Below are positions 1-22,122 of a stretch of DNA of 64,000 nt, piece by piece (position 1 is the stretch's first letter; every line of letters starts with the position of its first letter). Source of the DNA: Capitella teleta (Eukaryota > Annelida > Polychaeta > Capitellidae). The position numbers and the translations under genes are program-made. The notes under the pieces were generated by a model. The model made no database searches. It was not told the origin of the DNA and saw only the letters and a list, made by a program, of their open reading frames with translations. The DNA is taken from positions 131,717-195,716 of the forward strand of contig KB292570.1 of the NCBI GenBank assembly GCA_000328365.1. The letters are read 5' to 3'.

Positions 1-173
1 AGCGGCACTTCCGATTAAATTCTGTCAGCGCCGCAGCGCTGATTTTCCACTAGGTTTGTTGACACTGAGAGGCAGGGGTCAAAGGTTACTTTGTGGAACG
101 TTATAGTAATATCACTCTAAAGCTTCGGCAACTGACTGCAAGTTAGTGTCTGTTGGACCACCCTCACCAAAAG

Positions 174-8984
<8,811 letters not shown>

Positions 8985-10896
8985 GTCCTTAATGCAGTGA
9001 GGGTGATAAATTGAAAGTGATAAATTGAACCTGGATTAATGTGATCATTGAAGACACTAGGCATGTTGTTAGCTGGAAAGCTGAATGGAAGATGGAGGGT
9101 GCTGTAATTAATCAAACTCGGCTGTTTTCGCAGCCTGGCAACTCAAAGCGTCAATTGTCCATTTTGTACAGGTAACATTATCAATTAACTCCATGTTTCC
9201 ATCTGTATATTTCTCACCCAACCAGATGGACCTGAAACTTTATTCAATTTTCTCCCCCTTGTACCATAATTTATTACATATTTAGAGAGGTTCTTTTCGC
9301 TGTTTGTTTTCTGGGTTTTTTTGCAGCATCTGGGATTACTCAATTACTGAGTATTGATGAATTTTTGTTGACATTTCAGGGCATTCTGTAATCTATGGTG
9401 CTAACTGGTTAGTAATAGTATGCATGCAAATGTTGTATAACGGCGTCTGAAATCCGTGTAAAAATGATGATACTAGATCTACTCACATGAGTCACATCAA
9501 TTATTTTACATGTTTGGACTTTGCTTTTGGGGTTTTGGTTTTAAGTGGTTCATTAGAGTACTTACTGGTATGTTGGTAGTTATGTTGATTATTTGGTATT
9601 TGGTTATATGGTATTATTATATGACAAAATGTTTTTTGCATACTTATAATTATACTTATACATGTAATTGATAATGCATGCTGCATTCTAAACTTTTTTT
9701 TTTTTTTTTTTGGTGGTCTTATCTAACCTCGAAATCCTGAAGCAACTAAGGCTTTCTTGCTTTCTTTTTTCCTCTCTGAATTTTGCCTCAATCATCGTGA
9801 TTTTGGGAAATGAAGTTGAGAAACGAGCCAGAGCAAATACATGTATTCCAAACAAAGTTGCCCCAATCAGGACTTATTCAGCACAGAGATGATACTTGTT
9901 CCTCTGCGTTTTGCAGACCCCAAGTGTAATGCAGAAATTGAAGGCAGTGCTCACGGCTGTTGCGGGGCTGTGAACACGCTGAGACAGCACAAAATGAACT
10001 TTTAACGTAAGCAAGTCCGAGACAAATCGTGTGTACAGAGCAATCAAATATGCTACATATATCGCAAATGCTCTTCACAATAAGCTTTGTCTGCCATTTT
10101 CATTTTCCTTGTTGTTGTTTTATGATTCGTAGTTTCACACAACACACGTAGCATGATTTCTTTTCCTTTTGCAGGGTTTGTTGGAGTGAGTTCATCATTG
10201 CTTAGTAGCTGAGCAGGAGTCTTTAATCAACTTCAACAATCCTCGTAAGTTTAATGACTTTAATCATCAAAGCAATTATTTGTTTCCTGTGAAATACCTG
10301 GATAATATCCTCTGAATCTGTGATTCTATTTGTTCTGGGTTAGCTAATCATTTCTCAGGTGCTTTGTAGTTAATGTTAGCACTCAATTTGTCCTTAACGA
10401 ACCATGTTGTACTGTCAATGGGGTGATTTCTGCCATGTAAAATTCCACAGTACACATAACAAACCGCATTCATTCCGTGTGATTCTCGTAATTATATTTC
10501 TACCTGCATTATTTTATTTCCTTTCTGATACGATTGTTTTTATTTTTTAAAGTCTTTGATGTTTTTGTAAATTACATTTCATTCTGTGAACAAATTCCTT
10601 GCAGATTTGTTCTGAAAAGTATTTTTTTCTCTTCTTTGATCAATAAAATTCTATTCAATAAAATTCTATTCAATTCTATTGGCAGTTATTTAATTATAAT
10701 ATTTATGAATGAGCCTGGTAATCTAAGGATATTGAACATGAGATTAATAAAGCGATCAAGGATATTGACACAAACTTCTGTCCTGTGAATTTAGGCCCCT
10801 TGTGCTCCGGCCCCCACATGACAGCATTTTTGACCTTTGGAAGGTTAAAATTGTGTTAAATACCACCTCAAGAATGCCAATCAATCAACCAAGAAA
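8985..10896 (+). other. 3' flank of ALDH gene with candidate alternative terminal exons
   Basis: No independent gene was recognised. A candidate alternative last coding exon lies at 9917-9973: acceptor TTTTGCAG, then 18 codons beginning TPSVMQKLKAVL and a TGA. It joins in phase to the donor AAG/GTTTGT at 8942. A second acceptor-like site stands near 10174 with a GTAAGT donor at about 10245. Several AATAAA motifs occur near 10640-10670 and could end a long 3' UTR. A T tract of about 18 lies at about 9693-9710. Confidence 0.35.
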
Positions 10897-11189
10897 ATGT
10901 TCCGTCATCATAATGTGAAGAACTCTGCAGTTGATGCCACTCTGGCTCACAACCTCAGATCCGCTAGGGCTACATATCAAGCCAAGCTGAAAAGCAAGAA
11001 CAAAGCACTACAAGAAAAAGCTGCTCAGTTGGGCATCAAGATGAAGATGATGATGAAGAAGAAAACAGCCAAAGAAATGATGGCACAGAAACAGTAAAAA
11101 GACAAGAGAGTCTTTTGATGCCAAACAAAAGAAGCGACAAAGGCAGCTTGCCCTGGAAAAATTGTGTGCAACAAAGAAGAGAAAGTTAT
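10897..11189 (+). pseudogene. Lysine-rich ORF with one frameshift, unknown family
   Basis: The first frame (10897-11097) gives 66 aa beginning MFRHHNVKNS, with a helical, Lys/Met-rich stretch. A second frame continues as KKTRESFDAKQKKRQRQ... to KKRKL and a stop at about 11189. Composition and character carry on smoothly across the frame change, which suggests one original reading frame with a single-base lesion, or a base-calling error. A poly(A) signal follows at 11205-11210. No intron is visible. It may be the 3' end of a retrocopied or transposon-borne gene. I do not recognise the family. Confidence 0.35.
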
Positions 11190-11204
11190 AGTTTATTTCT
11201 CTTC

Positions 11205-11210
11205 AATAAA
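11205..11210 (+). terminator. Polyadenylation signal AATAAA
   Basis: AATAAA shortly after the end of the lysine-rich ORF; it supports a transcript 3' end here on the plus strand. Confidence 0.4.
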
Positions 11211-12220
11211 GTTTTTGAAATGAAATTCTGTGATCTTGCTTTGATCAGTGGATTCAGTGCCAATGCTTTCTGTTGGATTAAGAAATTATGAACTATTTGT
11301 TAATGTATGTGCTTGCTTATATGAGCTGAAGAGTTCAAGTGCTCTTCACGATAAACTACATGTTGTAAACAGCATAGAACAATCATACTGAACTGCATCC
11401 TGTACTAAAGCATCAAGAGCCCTAATGAAACCATAGTCGAATATTAGCTGAAAGTGGCTTAAATTGCATGCATCTAGGTCTTAAAAAAACAAAAAATTTC
11501 CCGGACCCCCTTAGTTTTCGTTGGACCCAAAATGGTTTCCGATTTTTTGGTCTTCTCCCAATCACACCCCTGGTTTATATTACAAGTTAAGGGGTGCGAG
11601 ATTATAAAATTCCACAAATAAATGTATTCTAAACTGAGCACATATAACAAACTGAGCAAGATATTCAGAGATTCTTCAAGTGAGATATGCATGGGGTATT
11701 ACTGTGACAATGTTGACCTAAAATACGTCCCGTTGTTTCCAGTGTAGCAAAAACTGGTCTTGATTCACAGCACTGTTCATGTAAATATGTGATCACTCGC
11801 ATTTACCATCACAATGCACTGCTGTCAAATGCATCACCCACGTGCTAAAGTTCATCCACCGCCTCCAACTGATATACGCTGCAAGACTGGAAGCATGCAC
11901 ACTAAGTCGGCCAACGCACATCACCCAGTGCTGCATGATCTTCACCGACTCCCTGAAAGACAGCGGCTTGGTTATACATGCAAAATCCCCTATGAGCTCA
12001 GCCAAAACATGCATGAGTTTTCACCTAATTCACTATTCACTTACTGGTATTTGCCATTTATGAGCTCTCTTTATTCTACCTACGGTAATCGTAATTTACT
12101 ATTCACTGCAATTTTCTTATCCTGCCTGCAAACTAGCTCGGTTTTCCTTATTCGTTATTCCCATAACGCATAACGGTACGTAAAAAACCATCCGTTGCCA
12201 TAGTCCCCCGCATGCTGAGC

Positions 12221-12258
<38 letters not shown>

Positions 12259-13480
12259 ATAATTCTTTTATTCAGTGATGTTTTATCTTGATAGGTCAAA
12301 ATGTGCACATTGTTTTAGAAAAAAAAAAATATGCGCGGGTGGCATGTGAGATGGTGAATTGCGGAGAGATGCATGTTTTGAAAAATGTCCGGAAGAGAAT
12401 GAAATGTAGATGGAATGAAGTTTAGAATTTTAAGTCCGAAAATGAAAGGCGAACGATCCAAAAAACGAAGGCACGGGTGAGTCACATATGGGGCACACAA
12501 AACATAGTTCCGCGTATTATATGGATTGGTATGTGGCTCTGGTTTATATTTGGAAAGCTTGTTTGTATATTAGATGTCCTAATGATGTGATGTTGAGGGC
12601 TGCGCAGTATGCGTTATGAAGACGGGAAAGGACACGGAAATATTCAATACAGCAGAATTCAAAACAAAACAGATTACTACTATATACTAAGATGAATAAT
12701 GTGTAGCACCCGGTAATTTATATAACATTTAGCATGAGTCAAGATGGGGTTTTACACCCAACCCATGATATATCGTTTAATATGTGAGATACAAGAGAGC
12801 TAAGTAAATTTGGGGGTAATGCAAATTAATTATGTACAAACAATTAAAGTGATAACATCATTAGTTACCTGCAATATGCATCAAACTCTCACCGTAACTT
12901 AAGGTTGTTTGAAAATTTGTCCTCGTCAGTAAACGATTGTGAATGCTTTGAAAGGAGTGGGGCAGACGTAGAGAGACAGAGCGGCTTTTGCGATTGCTGG
13001 TTTGAGAATGCAATGGCTCCTATAATGTGAAAAGTTCGAAATGACAAGAAACTTATTGGTCCAAACTTACTGTGAAATGCACTTTGAATATTTTGAAATA
13101 ATCATTTCTAGCCGAGATCATGAAAGGCAATTTGAAGCCAGCCGGTGTATGCAAAACAGGATTCTCAAATTTCACGTATCAAGAATTGATTATTATCTCA
13201 AAATACAACTTTTATAATTGATGAGCGACATTAATTATAAATATTAAAAAAGACTTATTAATCCGATTTCCTCCTGAGGGGATGTTCAGGTAGTAAAGGA
13301 AGTAATTAAGAGTCACATCATTTAATAATTAATTGGATACTACACAGGAAGAGTCAATACTGACTGACACGTGTGTTCACTGTTAACAAGGGTTTATAAG
13401 GCTTAGTGCTGATGCTTGGAGTATTCAACTCAACCAAGGGTTGGACTTCATCTTCTGCTAACGACTTGAAACGGAAAGGT
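11211..13480. other. Intergenic AT-rich DNA with a long T tract
   Basis: No coding region is supported. A T run of about 31 lies at 12224-12254. The remainder is AT-rich with short ORFs that show no protein character. The last 100 bases before 13480 probably hold the promoter and 5' leader of the vWA gene (a TATAAG-like stretch near 13395), but this is not firmly supported. Confidence 0.5.
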
Positions 13481-13542
13481 GAGTGCTGGCAACTTCAGAG
13501 ACATTTGCTTCATTCGTCTGTGTCATTCACCAGAAGAGAACT

Positions 13543-16500
13543 ATGACAGGAGCATTGCTTGTCTTGGCATTGCTAGGGTGCTTCCATGCATCAAAGGCTG
13601 ATTCAATTCTTTCTCCATTCAGCTCGTTCTCAAGAAGTAAGCGTACTAAATCAAAGGTATCTATAACCTTAAAACATTGCTCTTTTCTACAGCCGGCTTT
13701 GAAGACTGTGACTCAGATGTGATATTTGTCATCGACGAATCAGGGTCTATTGCTCCGTCAAACTACGCCATTCAACTGGAATTCATCAAAGCAGTTGTCG
13801 AAGAGTTGGACAAATTGGGCAACCATGACATTATCTACGGTGCTGTCACCTTCACAGCAGGGACCGATGTTGAAATTTCCTTGGCGGATAGAATGGGAGA
13901 GGCAGAGTTTGCAAGCAAAATTATTACAGCTGCTAATCCACAGAAACGTTCTACCACAAACACCCATAAGGGTATTAATGCGGCATTGAAGGATTTCAGT
14001 GACAAGTGAGTATACGGGAACAAGCGCCTATATTTACATATGCACAACTGCATATTCATACACGTATGTATAATTAAATAATATTATGCTTGCAGCGGAA
14101 GAGTGGGTGCTAATCGTATCGTGGTCCTCTTTACTGATGGCTATCCGGATGATGCAAACAAAGCCGCTGCAGCCGCCAAGGACGCCAAGGAAAACTACAA
14201 CGTCAGACTTGTGGGCGTTTGTACCGGCTGTTATCTTCCACAATTGCAATCCATGGTATCTGAACCAACTGAAAACAACATCATCAGTACCGATTTCTCT
14301 CGAATCAGCGAATACACCAATAATCTGGTAGACTCTATTTGTCCCCCACGTAAGAGCGAAATAATATAATGCTATCAACATTAATGATGAATGATATGCT
14401 TTTCTTAATGCATTTGTATATAGGTGGCAGAAAGAGATGTGAATGCGACATGATATTCGTGATGGATGGGTCAGGATCAATCAGTTATAATGAAGGAGTA
14501 GAGCTGGTGGATTTCGTCAAGGAAGTGGTGGGGAAATTGGGAAATCTTGGCGGCAACGATATCCATTATGGGTCTGTGGTGTTTGCTACACATGCAGCGG
14601 TTAGAATCTCACTGGCCCAAGGAATGGAGGCACAGGCGTTTATCAACGCTGTGTCACTGGATAGAAGTGGACTAGGGTCTGTGACCAAAACTCACTTGGG
14701 TATTCAAGAAGCCTCACTTGACTTCCACGATTAGTAAGAGCTTCAGTGAAAATGTAACGAGGTTGCAATAATTTGTGTTTTCACACTCAGTGGGAGAAAT
14801 AACAGTTGCTGGTTGATGATAATTCTGTCTGATGGAGAGCCATGCTGCGATGAAGGAGATGATGAACTGGCTAAGTTGGCGGCAATTCATGCAAAGGCCG
14901 AGGATGCGGAGATCTTCTCGGTCTGTGTTGCTCCTGGTTGTGATGAGTTCCAGCTGAAGGAAATGGTCAGCGAGGATGTTGAAGATCACTATCTTCAAGC
15001 AGAAGACACTTCCAAACTGAACGACTATGTCAGAGATTTGGTAGAACTGCTCTGTCCCGGTGAGTTATTTCAAAATGCATCCTTTGGTATGAACTAATTT
15101 TTCTTCCCACTAGATCCCTGCTTTGAAACGCCAGCTGATGTCGTCTTCATGTTGGATCACTCTGGGTCACTTACGAGAAATGAGTTTACCCAATTGAAGA
15201 ACTTTGTCGCCAAGATTGCTAGCAAAGTGGCATCCAGTTCCTACAGTGTTCGCATTGGCGCTGTCACATTCGGCAGCAGGGTTACTAATGTCATCAAACT
15301 CACAGCGTACGAGGGGAGCCTGATGAAAGATTTGGATGATGCTATTAACGCACTCGTCTATGGAGGTGGTGGAACCAACTTCCAAGGCCCCTTGCAAGCG
15401 ATGATTGATATGTTCAATGATCCGTGAGTGTTACAACATCGAATCCTTGAGGCATGTTTGATGCTGCAATCCTTCTATCAGGGCTCAGGAGCGCCACGGA
15501 GCCAGCCGCATTGGAGTTATGGTGTCTGACTTTTATACATCATCCGAATCTGCTGTCAAGACGCTTGTTGACAAAGCAAAATTATATGAGGGCGTTCAAA
15601 TGGTTTCACTGTCCATCGGACGAAGGCAGAATCCAGCTTTGATGCAGTACATGGCCAGTGAGCCGAAGGAGGACCACGTCTATCAAGTTTGCGATTGTGG
15701 AGATTTGGATGCTATTGTGAACTTGTTGATAAAGCTCTTCTGTATTCCAAGTAAGTGTTACAAGCATCTCTTTAGCCAATGATTCAATGGTTGTTTTTTT
15801 GCAAGGTTACTGTACACACGTCCCTGTTGATGTGGTCTTTGTCATTGATCGATCTGGATCTGTGGAAGATTTATTCATGCCAATGGTGAAGGACTTTCTC
15901 AAAGATGTATACGCTAGGCTGGATATCTATACCGACGATTTCCGTTTGGGAGCTGTCGTGTACACAGGATCTGCTTACCAAGCCATTACTCTTGACAACC
16001 AATCCAACATGATGGCTCAGATTGATAGTCTGCCAAATTCAACTGGAGGGTGGACCAACACTAACGCAGGTCTAGAGAAGATGATAGAACAATTTACTTT
16101 GTAGTAAGTGATGTTGCAATGAGTTTTCTTCATTTATCATTATGTGAATGCCTTTCCCAGTGGAAATGAAGTAGCTCAGTGGGTTGGAGTTGTAATGACC
16201 GATGGCGGACACTGGGGAGTAGCCAATACTGCCAACGACGCCAGAGCAATGTCCATCAAGATAATTGCAATGGAGATTGGGGAAGGTATCAGTACTAGTG
16301 GCATGAATGAGTTAGTGGGACCAGGAGGAAAAGTGTTGACCATCAAGAGCTACACTGCCATTCGAAGTGTGATGACTAGTCTGGTTAAATTCTTCTGTGA
16401 GCCATCCATATATATCATATCATACTGGAACGTAGTACATTTTGCTGATTTTCAAGGTCCACCCTGCGAACCCGTTGATGTCATCTTTGTCGCTGATGGA

Positions 16501-18307
16501 TCTACATCTACAGAAGCAGACTGGAACGTTGTTGTGCAATTTTTTGTTGATATGGCCAATGGTCTTCTTGAATACCCAGACAATCGCGTTGGAGGCATTG
16601 TCTACTCCTCTCAGGCATTCGAAATTGTAACTCTACAAGACAGTGCAGATAGAGACGCATTCATGGCCACTGTTATGTCGTACAACCATGTTGCAGTCCC
16701 GGGCTCTCGTATTGGCGTTGGGATCAATCAGGCTTTGGTCCAGTTCCAATCCCAGTAAAGTCACAAGCATGGAATATTCTGGACTTATTCGAACTACTTT
16801 ATAATTTTAGGGGTCGACCTGACGTGGAGAAAATCATGGTGGTTTTGACTGACGGTCATGATCCTATGTCACACATGGCTCTCGGCGCTGCCGAGCAGGC
16901 AAGGAATCTAGGAATTCGCACTGTTGTTGTAGCTTTGACAAAATACCCCAATATGAATCTACTGAGGCAAATTGCCAGCCATCCATACAGCAAATACACC
17001 TTTGCTGCACCTTCGATGGTTTCGTTAATGAAAATTGAGATGGCTGTCAAAAGACTTCTTTGCTGTGAGTTTTCCCAAAAGGGAGTGACCCATTCAATGT
17101 ATGTTTAAATTTATACAATGCATAGCTTCTCCGTGCAAGGACAAACTGGCAGTGGTATTCGCGATTGATAAATCATACTCCATCCACGAGGAACTCTACA
17201 TCGAAGCTAAGGATCTGGTTCGTGATGTTGCTGATATTCTCTTTGACAATGCTCCTAATGTTATCATGGGAGCCACAATTTTCGATGGAGTCGACGCAAG
17301 CACTGCTCTGTACAATAACCCGGCAGCATTCAATAGTGCCCTGAGTGCCATTGCTTGGCCTCTTCAGGACTACACCAACATGGCCAGCAGCCTTAACAGC
17401 GCAGCTTCACTTGCATCAAGGTGAGAAAAGACAATACGGCAATCCCAAAGACGTTTGTTTGAATCTTCTAGTGCTGGTTCTGGCTACGATCCGGTCGTCG
17501 TCCTCCTCTCTGACGGGTCTGCCACTGATGGACCTAACGCTCTATTCACCAGTAGTATTAGACGGACTATGGGTGCCCGAATCATCACCGTAGGAATTGG
17601 TCCGGATGTGAACGAGTGGATGATGTCCAAGCTTGCTAGCTCCCCTGTTTATCAGAACAGCCTCATGAGTAAGGGAGAGTCACTGCGCACGCTCACAAAG
17701 AGGCTTGCCAAGTTGATCTGCCCAGGTGGGTGACTGTCTTGTTGTAATATATCTTCACAATCTGTTTTGCTCAGTGTCAACTCAAGTGCACAAGGAGGTG
17801 TGTGGGGAGCAGCTCATTCTGAAGGAGCTGTCCATGTGCTGTGACGGAGTGGTACAGAAGCGCCCTGTCGGAGTACCAGGCTGCTGTGGTCAAGTTTCCT
17901 ACAATCTGGACACTCAAACTTGCTGCAACAACGCCATCCAAGACAGAAGCATGGCGGATCGCATGACGTGTCCTTCCAAAGATTGCTATGATGAGACCGA
18001 GTACATTTGCTGCAAAGGCGGCATGACTGCCATCAACGGCAGAGACATGGATTGCTGTGGCTCAGAACCATTTGACAAAGAGAATTTCGTCTGTTGCAAC
18101 GGAGTTGTCACAGAGAAGGTTCTGGGTGGCAATGCATGCTGCTGGAATATTCATTACAGCACTCTTGAAGCCGTGTGCTGTAATGGCATTCTAAATACCA
18201 GGGTTGCCGGCACTCATTCTTACTCCTGCTGTGGTCAAACTGCTATATTCACCCCAGGCTACTGCTGCAGTTACTATTGGTGGCCACCCATGGTCTACAC
18301 GTGCTGA
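13543..18307 (+). CDS. Secreted protein with six vWA domains and a galaxin-like C-terminus
   Basis: Exons: 13543-13636, 13693-14005, 14096-14349, 14424-14733, 14791-15059, 15114-15423, 15482-15750, 15806-16103, 16161-16396, 16457-16754, 16811-17064, 17126-17420, 17472-17725, 17775-18307 (1328 aa). The signal peptide starts MTGALLVLALLGCFHASKA. Six vWA domains follow, each on two exons, with MIDAS motifs DESGS, DGSGS, DHSGS, DRSGS, DGSTS and DKSYS. The later MIDAS Asp is in FTDG, LSDG, VSDF, MTDG, LTDG and LSDG. Domain 5 lacks the usual MIDAS Thr. The last exon encodes about 177 residues with repeated Cys-Cys pairs (MCCDGV, GCCGQV, TCCNNA, ICCKGG, DCCGSE, VCCNGV, ACCWNI, VCCNGI, SCCGQT, YCCSYY), the spacing seen in galaxin repeats, ending YWWPPMVYTC. 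vWA domains bind matrix ligands or metals; galaxins are matrix proteins first known from coral skeletons. A matrix or mineral-associated role is inference. Confidence 0.9.
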
Positions 18308-18454
18308 TTCCACATCAAAACAAACCCAGTTGACGAAACGGAAAACTAACTAGATATGCTTCTCTGCATTTTCTTGTTTTTTGGTGTTTTTTTTTTTCTT
18401 CTTTCTTTCCGAAAACATTTTTTTTTTTAGATAGAAGATGCAAACTAATCGAAA

Positions 18455-18460
18455 AATAAA
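18455..18460 (+). terminator. Polyadenylation signal of the vWA-galaxin gene
   Basis: AATAAA lies about 150 bases after the stop codon and downstream of a T-rich stretch, a suitable position for the 3' end of the transcript. Confidence 0.6.
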
Positions 18461-19019
18461 TGCAGTGCAAAGTCAACTATATTAATTTTTGTTGAGTTCT
18501 CTCTGATTTCTATGTTACTGAATAACTTCAACTCAATTTTAATGAAACAATTGGGAATCGCCAAAACTTTGGAAGATTTTTAACTTGTAATATAACAATA
18601 ACACAAGAATTAAGAGACTTTGGTGGTATCAATTGTACATGACTTGTGACATACACAATACACACGAAAACACTCATCTTTGAATTTTTTTGTGGTGAGT
18701 CCTTTGCAAACAAGTTCTCTCTAGCTAGGCATACCAAAAGGCGCCATGCTCAGATGGTATGAGGCTTTGAGCCTTGTATATATAGGCTTATATTTTCATT
18801 ATCGGCTACGAAGTATCGTATTATTGGTATATGCAATTAATTTGTCATGCTATACATAAGGTTTTTATATCATGCCTCACATGGTACATCTTGCCTTTTT
18901 GTGAGTTGTTCTTCTTTCCATTATTTATGCAGTGTGCAGGGCGCCATTAAAGAGGACTTCTGTTCATTTCGGAACCTTTTTAGATCGGTTCTGTGGGCTT
19001 TACTGAGTGACGAGAGACC

Positions 19020-19053
<34 letters not shown>

Positions 19054-19559
19054 CAATTTGGTCAACTGTGAATGATATTCAAGACAAAATTAAAATACGA
19101 ATTTCCTGCTCAAGCAGAATAGCTTGAAACGAGATGAGTGCGAGATTTCTTTTATGAGAACTGCTGAAAGATCTGCTCACTCGACGGCTCCCATTGTTAA
19201 CAATAGGAAAAATACTTTTATCCCGTCACGACAGTATGAAATCGAACGCGATAAGAAAGCGAGATTTTAAACCTCTCAAAATCGATGTATCATTTGTTAT
19301 TGTTTGTCTTCATTTTCTATTAAATCAGACGATTATTATTTTTCTCTTCTAAGTTATTGATTACATAGCAATCCACTCAATTCACATTTCTTATTTAATC
19401 TTTGAATCGCTCATGTCGAGTCTTTTGAATAGCTAGAATATGGATATGTAAAGGCATATGTTTTTACAATGAATAATCAGTCTGATTCACCGTCTCTTGT
19501 TGGATCTTTACATAATGGATTTGGCCATAATAGTGACCCCGACGTTGGATCACATGCAG
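18461..19559. other. Intergenic, with a 33-base T tract
   Basis: No gene seen. A pure T run occupies 19021-19053. The sequence from 19080 to 19500 is AT-rich without recognised features. Confidence 0.5.
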
Positions 19560-21190
19560 GATGACACCTCCATAATCGGCAGCTGCAGCAGTCAGCATCA
19601 AATTGCTGCTGTTTTGGGCCACAAACGCTCGAGACTGGTTTATCCAAGCAGAGACACAATTCGAACTAAGAAATATTCCAACCAAGGTCACAAGATACCA
19701 CCATGTCATCACCTCCTTGGACGCCAAGATAGCGGCCAGGACATCACACTCGCTAGAATCACCAGTCGCCAAAGAGTATGAAAGACTTAAAGAGTTTCTT
19801 GTTAGAAACGTACGACCTCACAGAAGAAGAACGGGCTGATAGGATTCTCAGTATAACAGATCTGGGTGACAGGAGGCTTACGGAGCTGGCAGACGCCATC
19901 CTGCAACTCTATGGGAATGACGACGAAAATTTCCTGCTTCGCAGGATTTTTTCGTGAGCATTGCCTCAAGATGTGAGGAATGCAGTTGCTGCATAAAAGA
20001 CTCAAGACCTGAGGCAATTGGCACGGGAGGCTGACCGTATAATCAGCACGACCCGCCTGACACTCAGAGTGATGCATGTTGCAGCAAACAGGAGCTGGAT
20101 GCAGTTAAAAAGACGATGGCGTCCATGTGGTGATTATAGACGTTTGAATTGTGCATTCATTCCAGATAGATATCCAGTGCCACACATTCAAGACTTCGTC
20201 AGCCATTTGCATAAGGCACACGTTTTTAACACCCTAGATCTGGTCCAGGGTACCACCTAGTCCTGGTGGCTCTGGAGGACATGGGTAAGACCGCCATAAC
20301 TACACCATTTGGACTTTGGGAGTTCTTACGCATGCCTTTTGGACTTTGAAATGCTGGGCAGACATTCCAAAGATTAATGAACAAGGTTTAAAGTTTGCGT
20401 TCGTGTACATGGACGATATCCTGGTAGCATCTGCTTGCCCGAAACGGCATCTTCCGGACCTGGAGGAGGTTTTTCCGTCGCCTCAAGCAGCACGGGTTAA
20501 TCTTAAGGCCGGGCAATATTAAGTTATGAAAATACCAATACGCACATGTGGATATAGTTAGCCCCTCCCGCCGTCAAGGGTTCACGTATCTCCTGATTGC
20601 CATCAATAGGCACACAAGATGGCCAGAAGCATTTCTCCTTAAGTCAATAACAGTGGATAAATGTGCACAACAGTTCACTCAAGGATGGGTTGCGCGATAC
20701 GGACTTCCTCAAGACATGGTTGGTGATCGAGGCCGACAGTATACTTCAAAGCTCTGGACAGAGCTCACAAGGACTGTGTGTGCTAAGATCCACCATATCA
20801 CTGCGTACAACCCCAATCTAACAGAGTGATTGAGAGATGGCACTGGTCACTGAAGGCAGCTCTCTGTGCTCGCTTGGCAGGGCCCTATTGGATGAAACAA
20901 CTTCCCTGGGTTATGTTGGGCCTGTGCACATGCCCAAAAGATGAGCTCAGTGCCTCGCCTGCTGAGTTAGTTTATCGAGGACCAGTTCTTGTTCCAGGCA
21001 ATGTGCTGGCCCTGGAGCAGATGAGAGAGGCTCTGTCCGTATCCTCGTTCCAAGCTCATCACGCACAAACAGAGTCATTTGTGCCAAAAGCTCTAGAAAC
21101 AGTCCCGTGGATATTCGTCAGAGTAGACTCTCACATAGACAGAATGCCGTCTGAATATTCTCATTTACAGATGGAGGTATACATGTGTAT
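19560..21190 (+). mobile_element. Ty3/gypsy LTR-retrotransposon fossil
   Basis: Recognisable parts in the usual order: a gag-like stretch (about 19600-19980), reverse transcriptase pieces including YMDDIL (about 20110-20470), and an integrase core (about 20540-21010). The element is broken, with several disabling changes, and large parts of pol (protease, RNase H and much of RT) are missing. No pair of long terminal repeats was recognised, so boundaries are approximate. The degree of decay suggests an old insertion. Confidence 0.85.
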
Positions 21191-22122
21191 AAAACTGGAA
21201 GTTAAGTGAAATGATCATGAATTCACTGCTCAATTTCAGACGCTCGTGGAAAATTGTGTAATTTGGCAAATAAAAACGCTAATACCAGCCTCAAACTCAC
21301 ACAAAGTAAGCTTGATATATTTTGCCTGTTAATTAAATAATAAAATACACAAACCATATCCTCAATTTATAAATAAAACCACTTGAACGCTCGATTGAAC
21401 AAATTATAAAATGCTACAGTAAAACCCCGCTAACTCGAAAACGGATAACTCGAAGACCCCTTCGTCGAAGTGTTTTCAAAGTCCCGACAACTCCCCTATA
21501 CTTTAGCATTACAGATTGCTCGGATTGCTCGAACCCCGCTTCGTCGAAAAACCCTGTTCCTCGAACATATTTTTCGGTCCCTTGAGCAAAATCGAATCGT
21601 ATTCGTCGAAGTTTTTTTTTTTTTTTTTTTTTTTTTTTAGATCAAAGAACCCTTTCGCTAATTGTAATTAACGCAAGTCTGTTTACTGTTTTGGACAATT
21701 GTTTACAAACAGAGTTCGACTCGCTTGTCACCTCTCGCAGAGTTCAGAAGTTAGCGTCTCCGTCTCAGTCTTTTCATTGCGTAATCGACCGCATCGTGTC
21801 GATTAAAGCAGCCGCCATGTTCAAACGTTCAATTAGCAGCAAGCGTTCTTTTGTTCACGATGCTTGGTTAACAATAGAAGAGAGAGCATGTAGTGGATTT
21901 TCGATTGGAGTAAAACACATGAAGGCGTCTTTGATGAAAACGATTACAGAAAGCGGTATAGCCTCAGATGTTGAATAGGCGGGAAACATCAATAATAAAC
22001 AAACTCTGCCCATCAGTATAAACCCCGATCATTTGTCACAACAAATTAATCATTCTGTCGACGAATCTCTGTGAGACATCTCTGCAATAATAGCGACTAA
22101 ACGAAAGATCACGCGTGTAACC

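Noticed and set aside
14034-14480. 148-codon minus-strand ORF across vWA exons
   Set aside because: It crosses exon-intron borders of a well-supported plus-strand gene and shows no domain.
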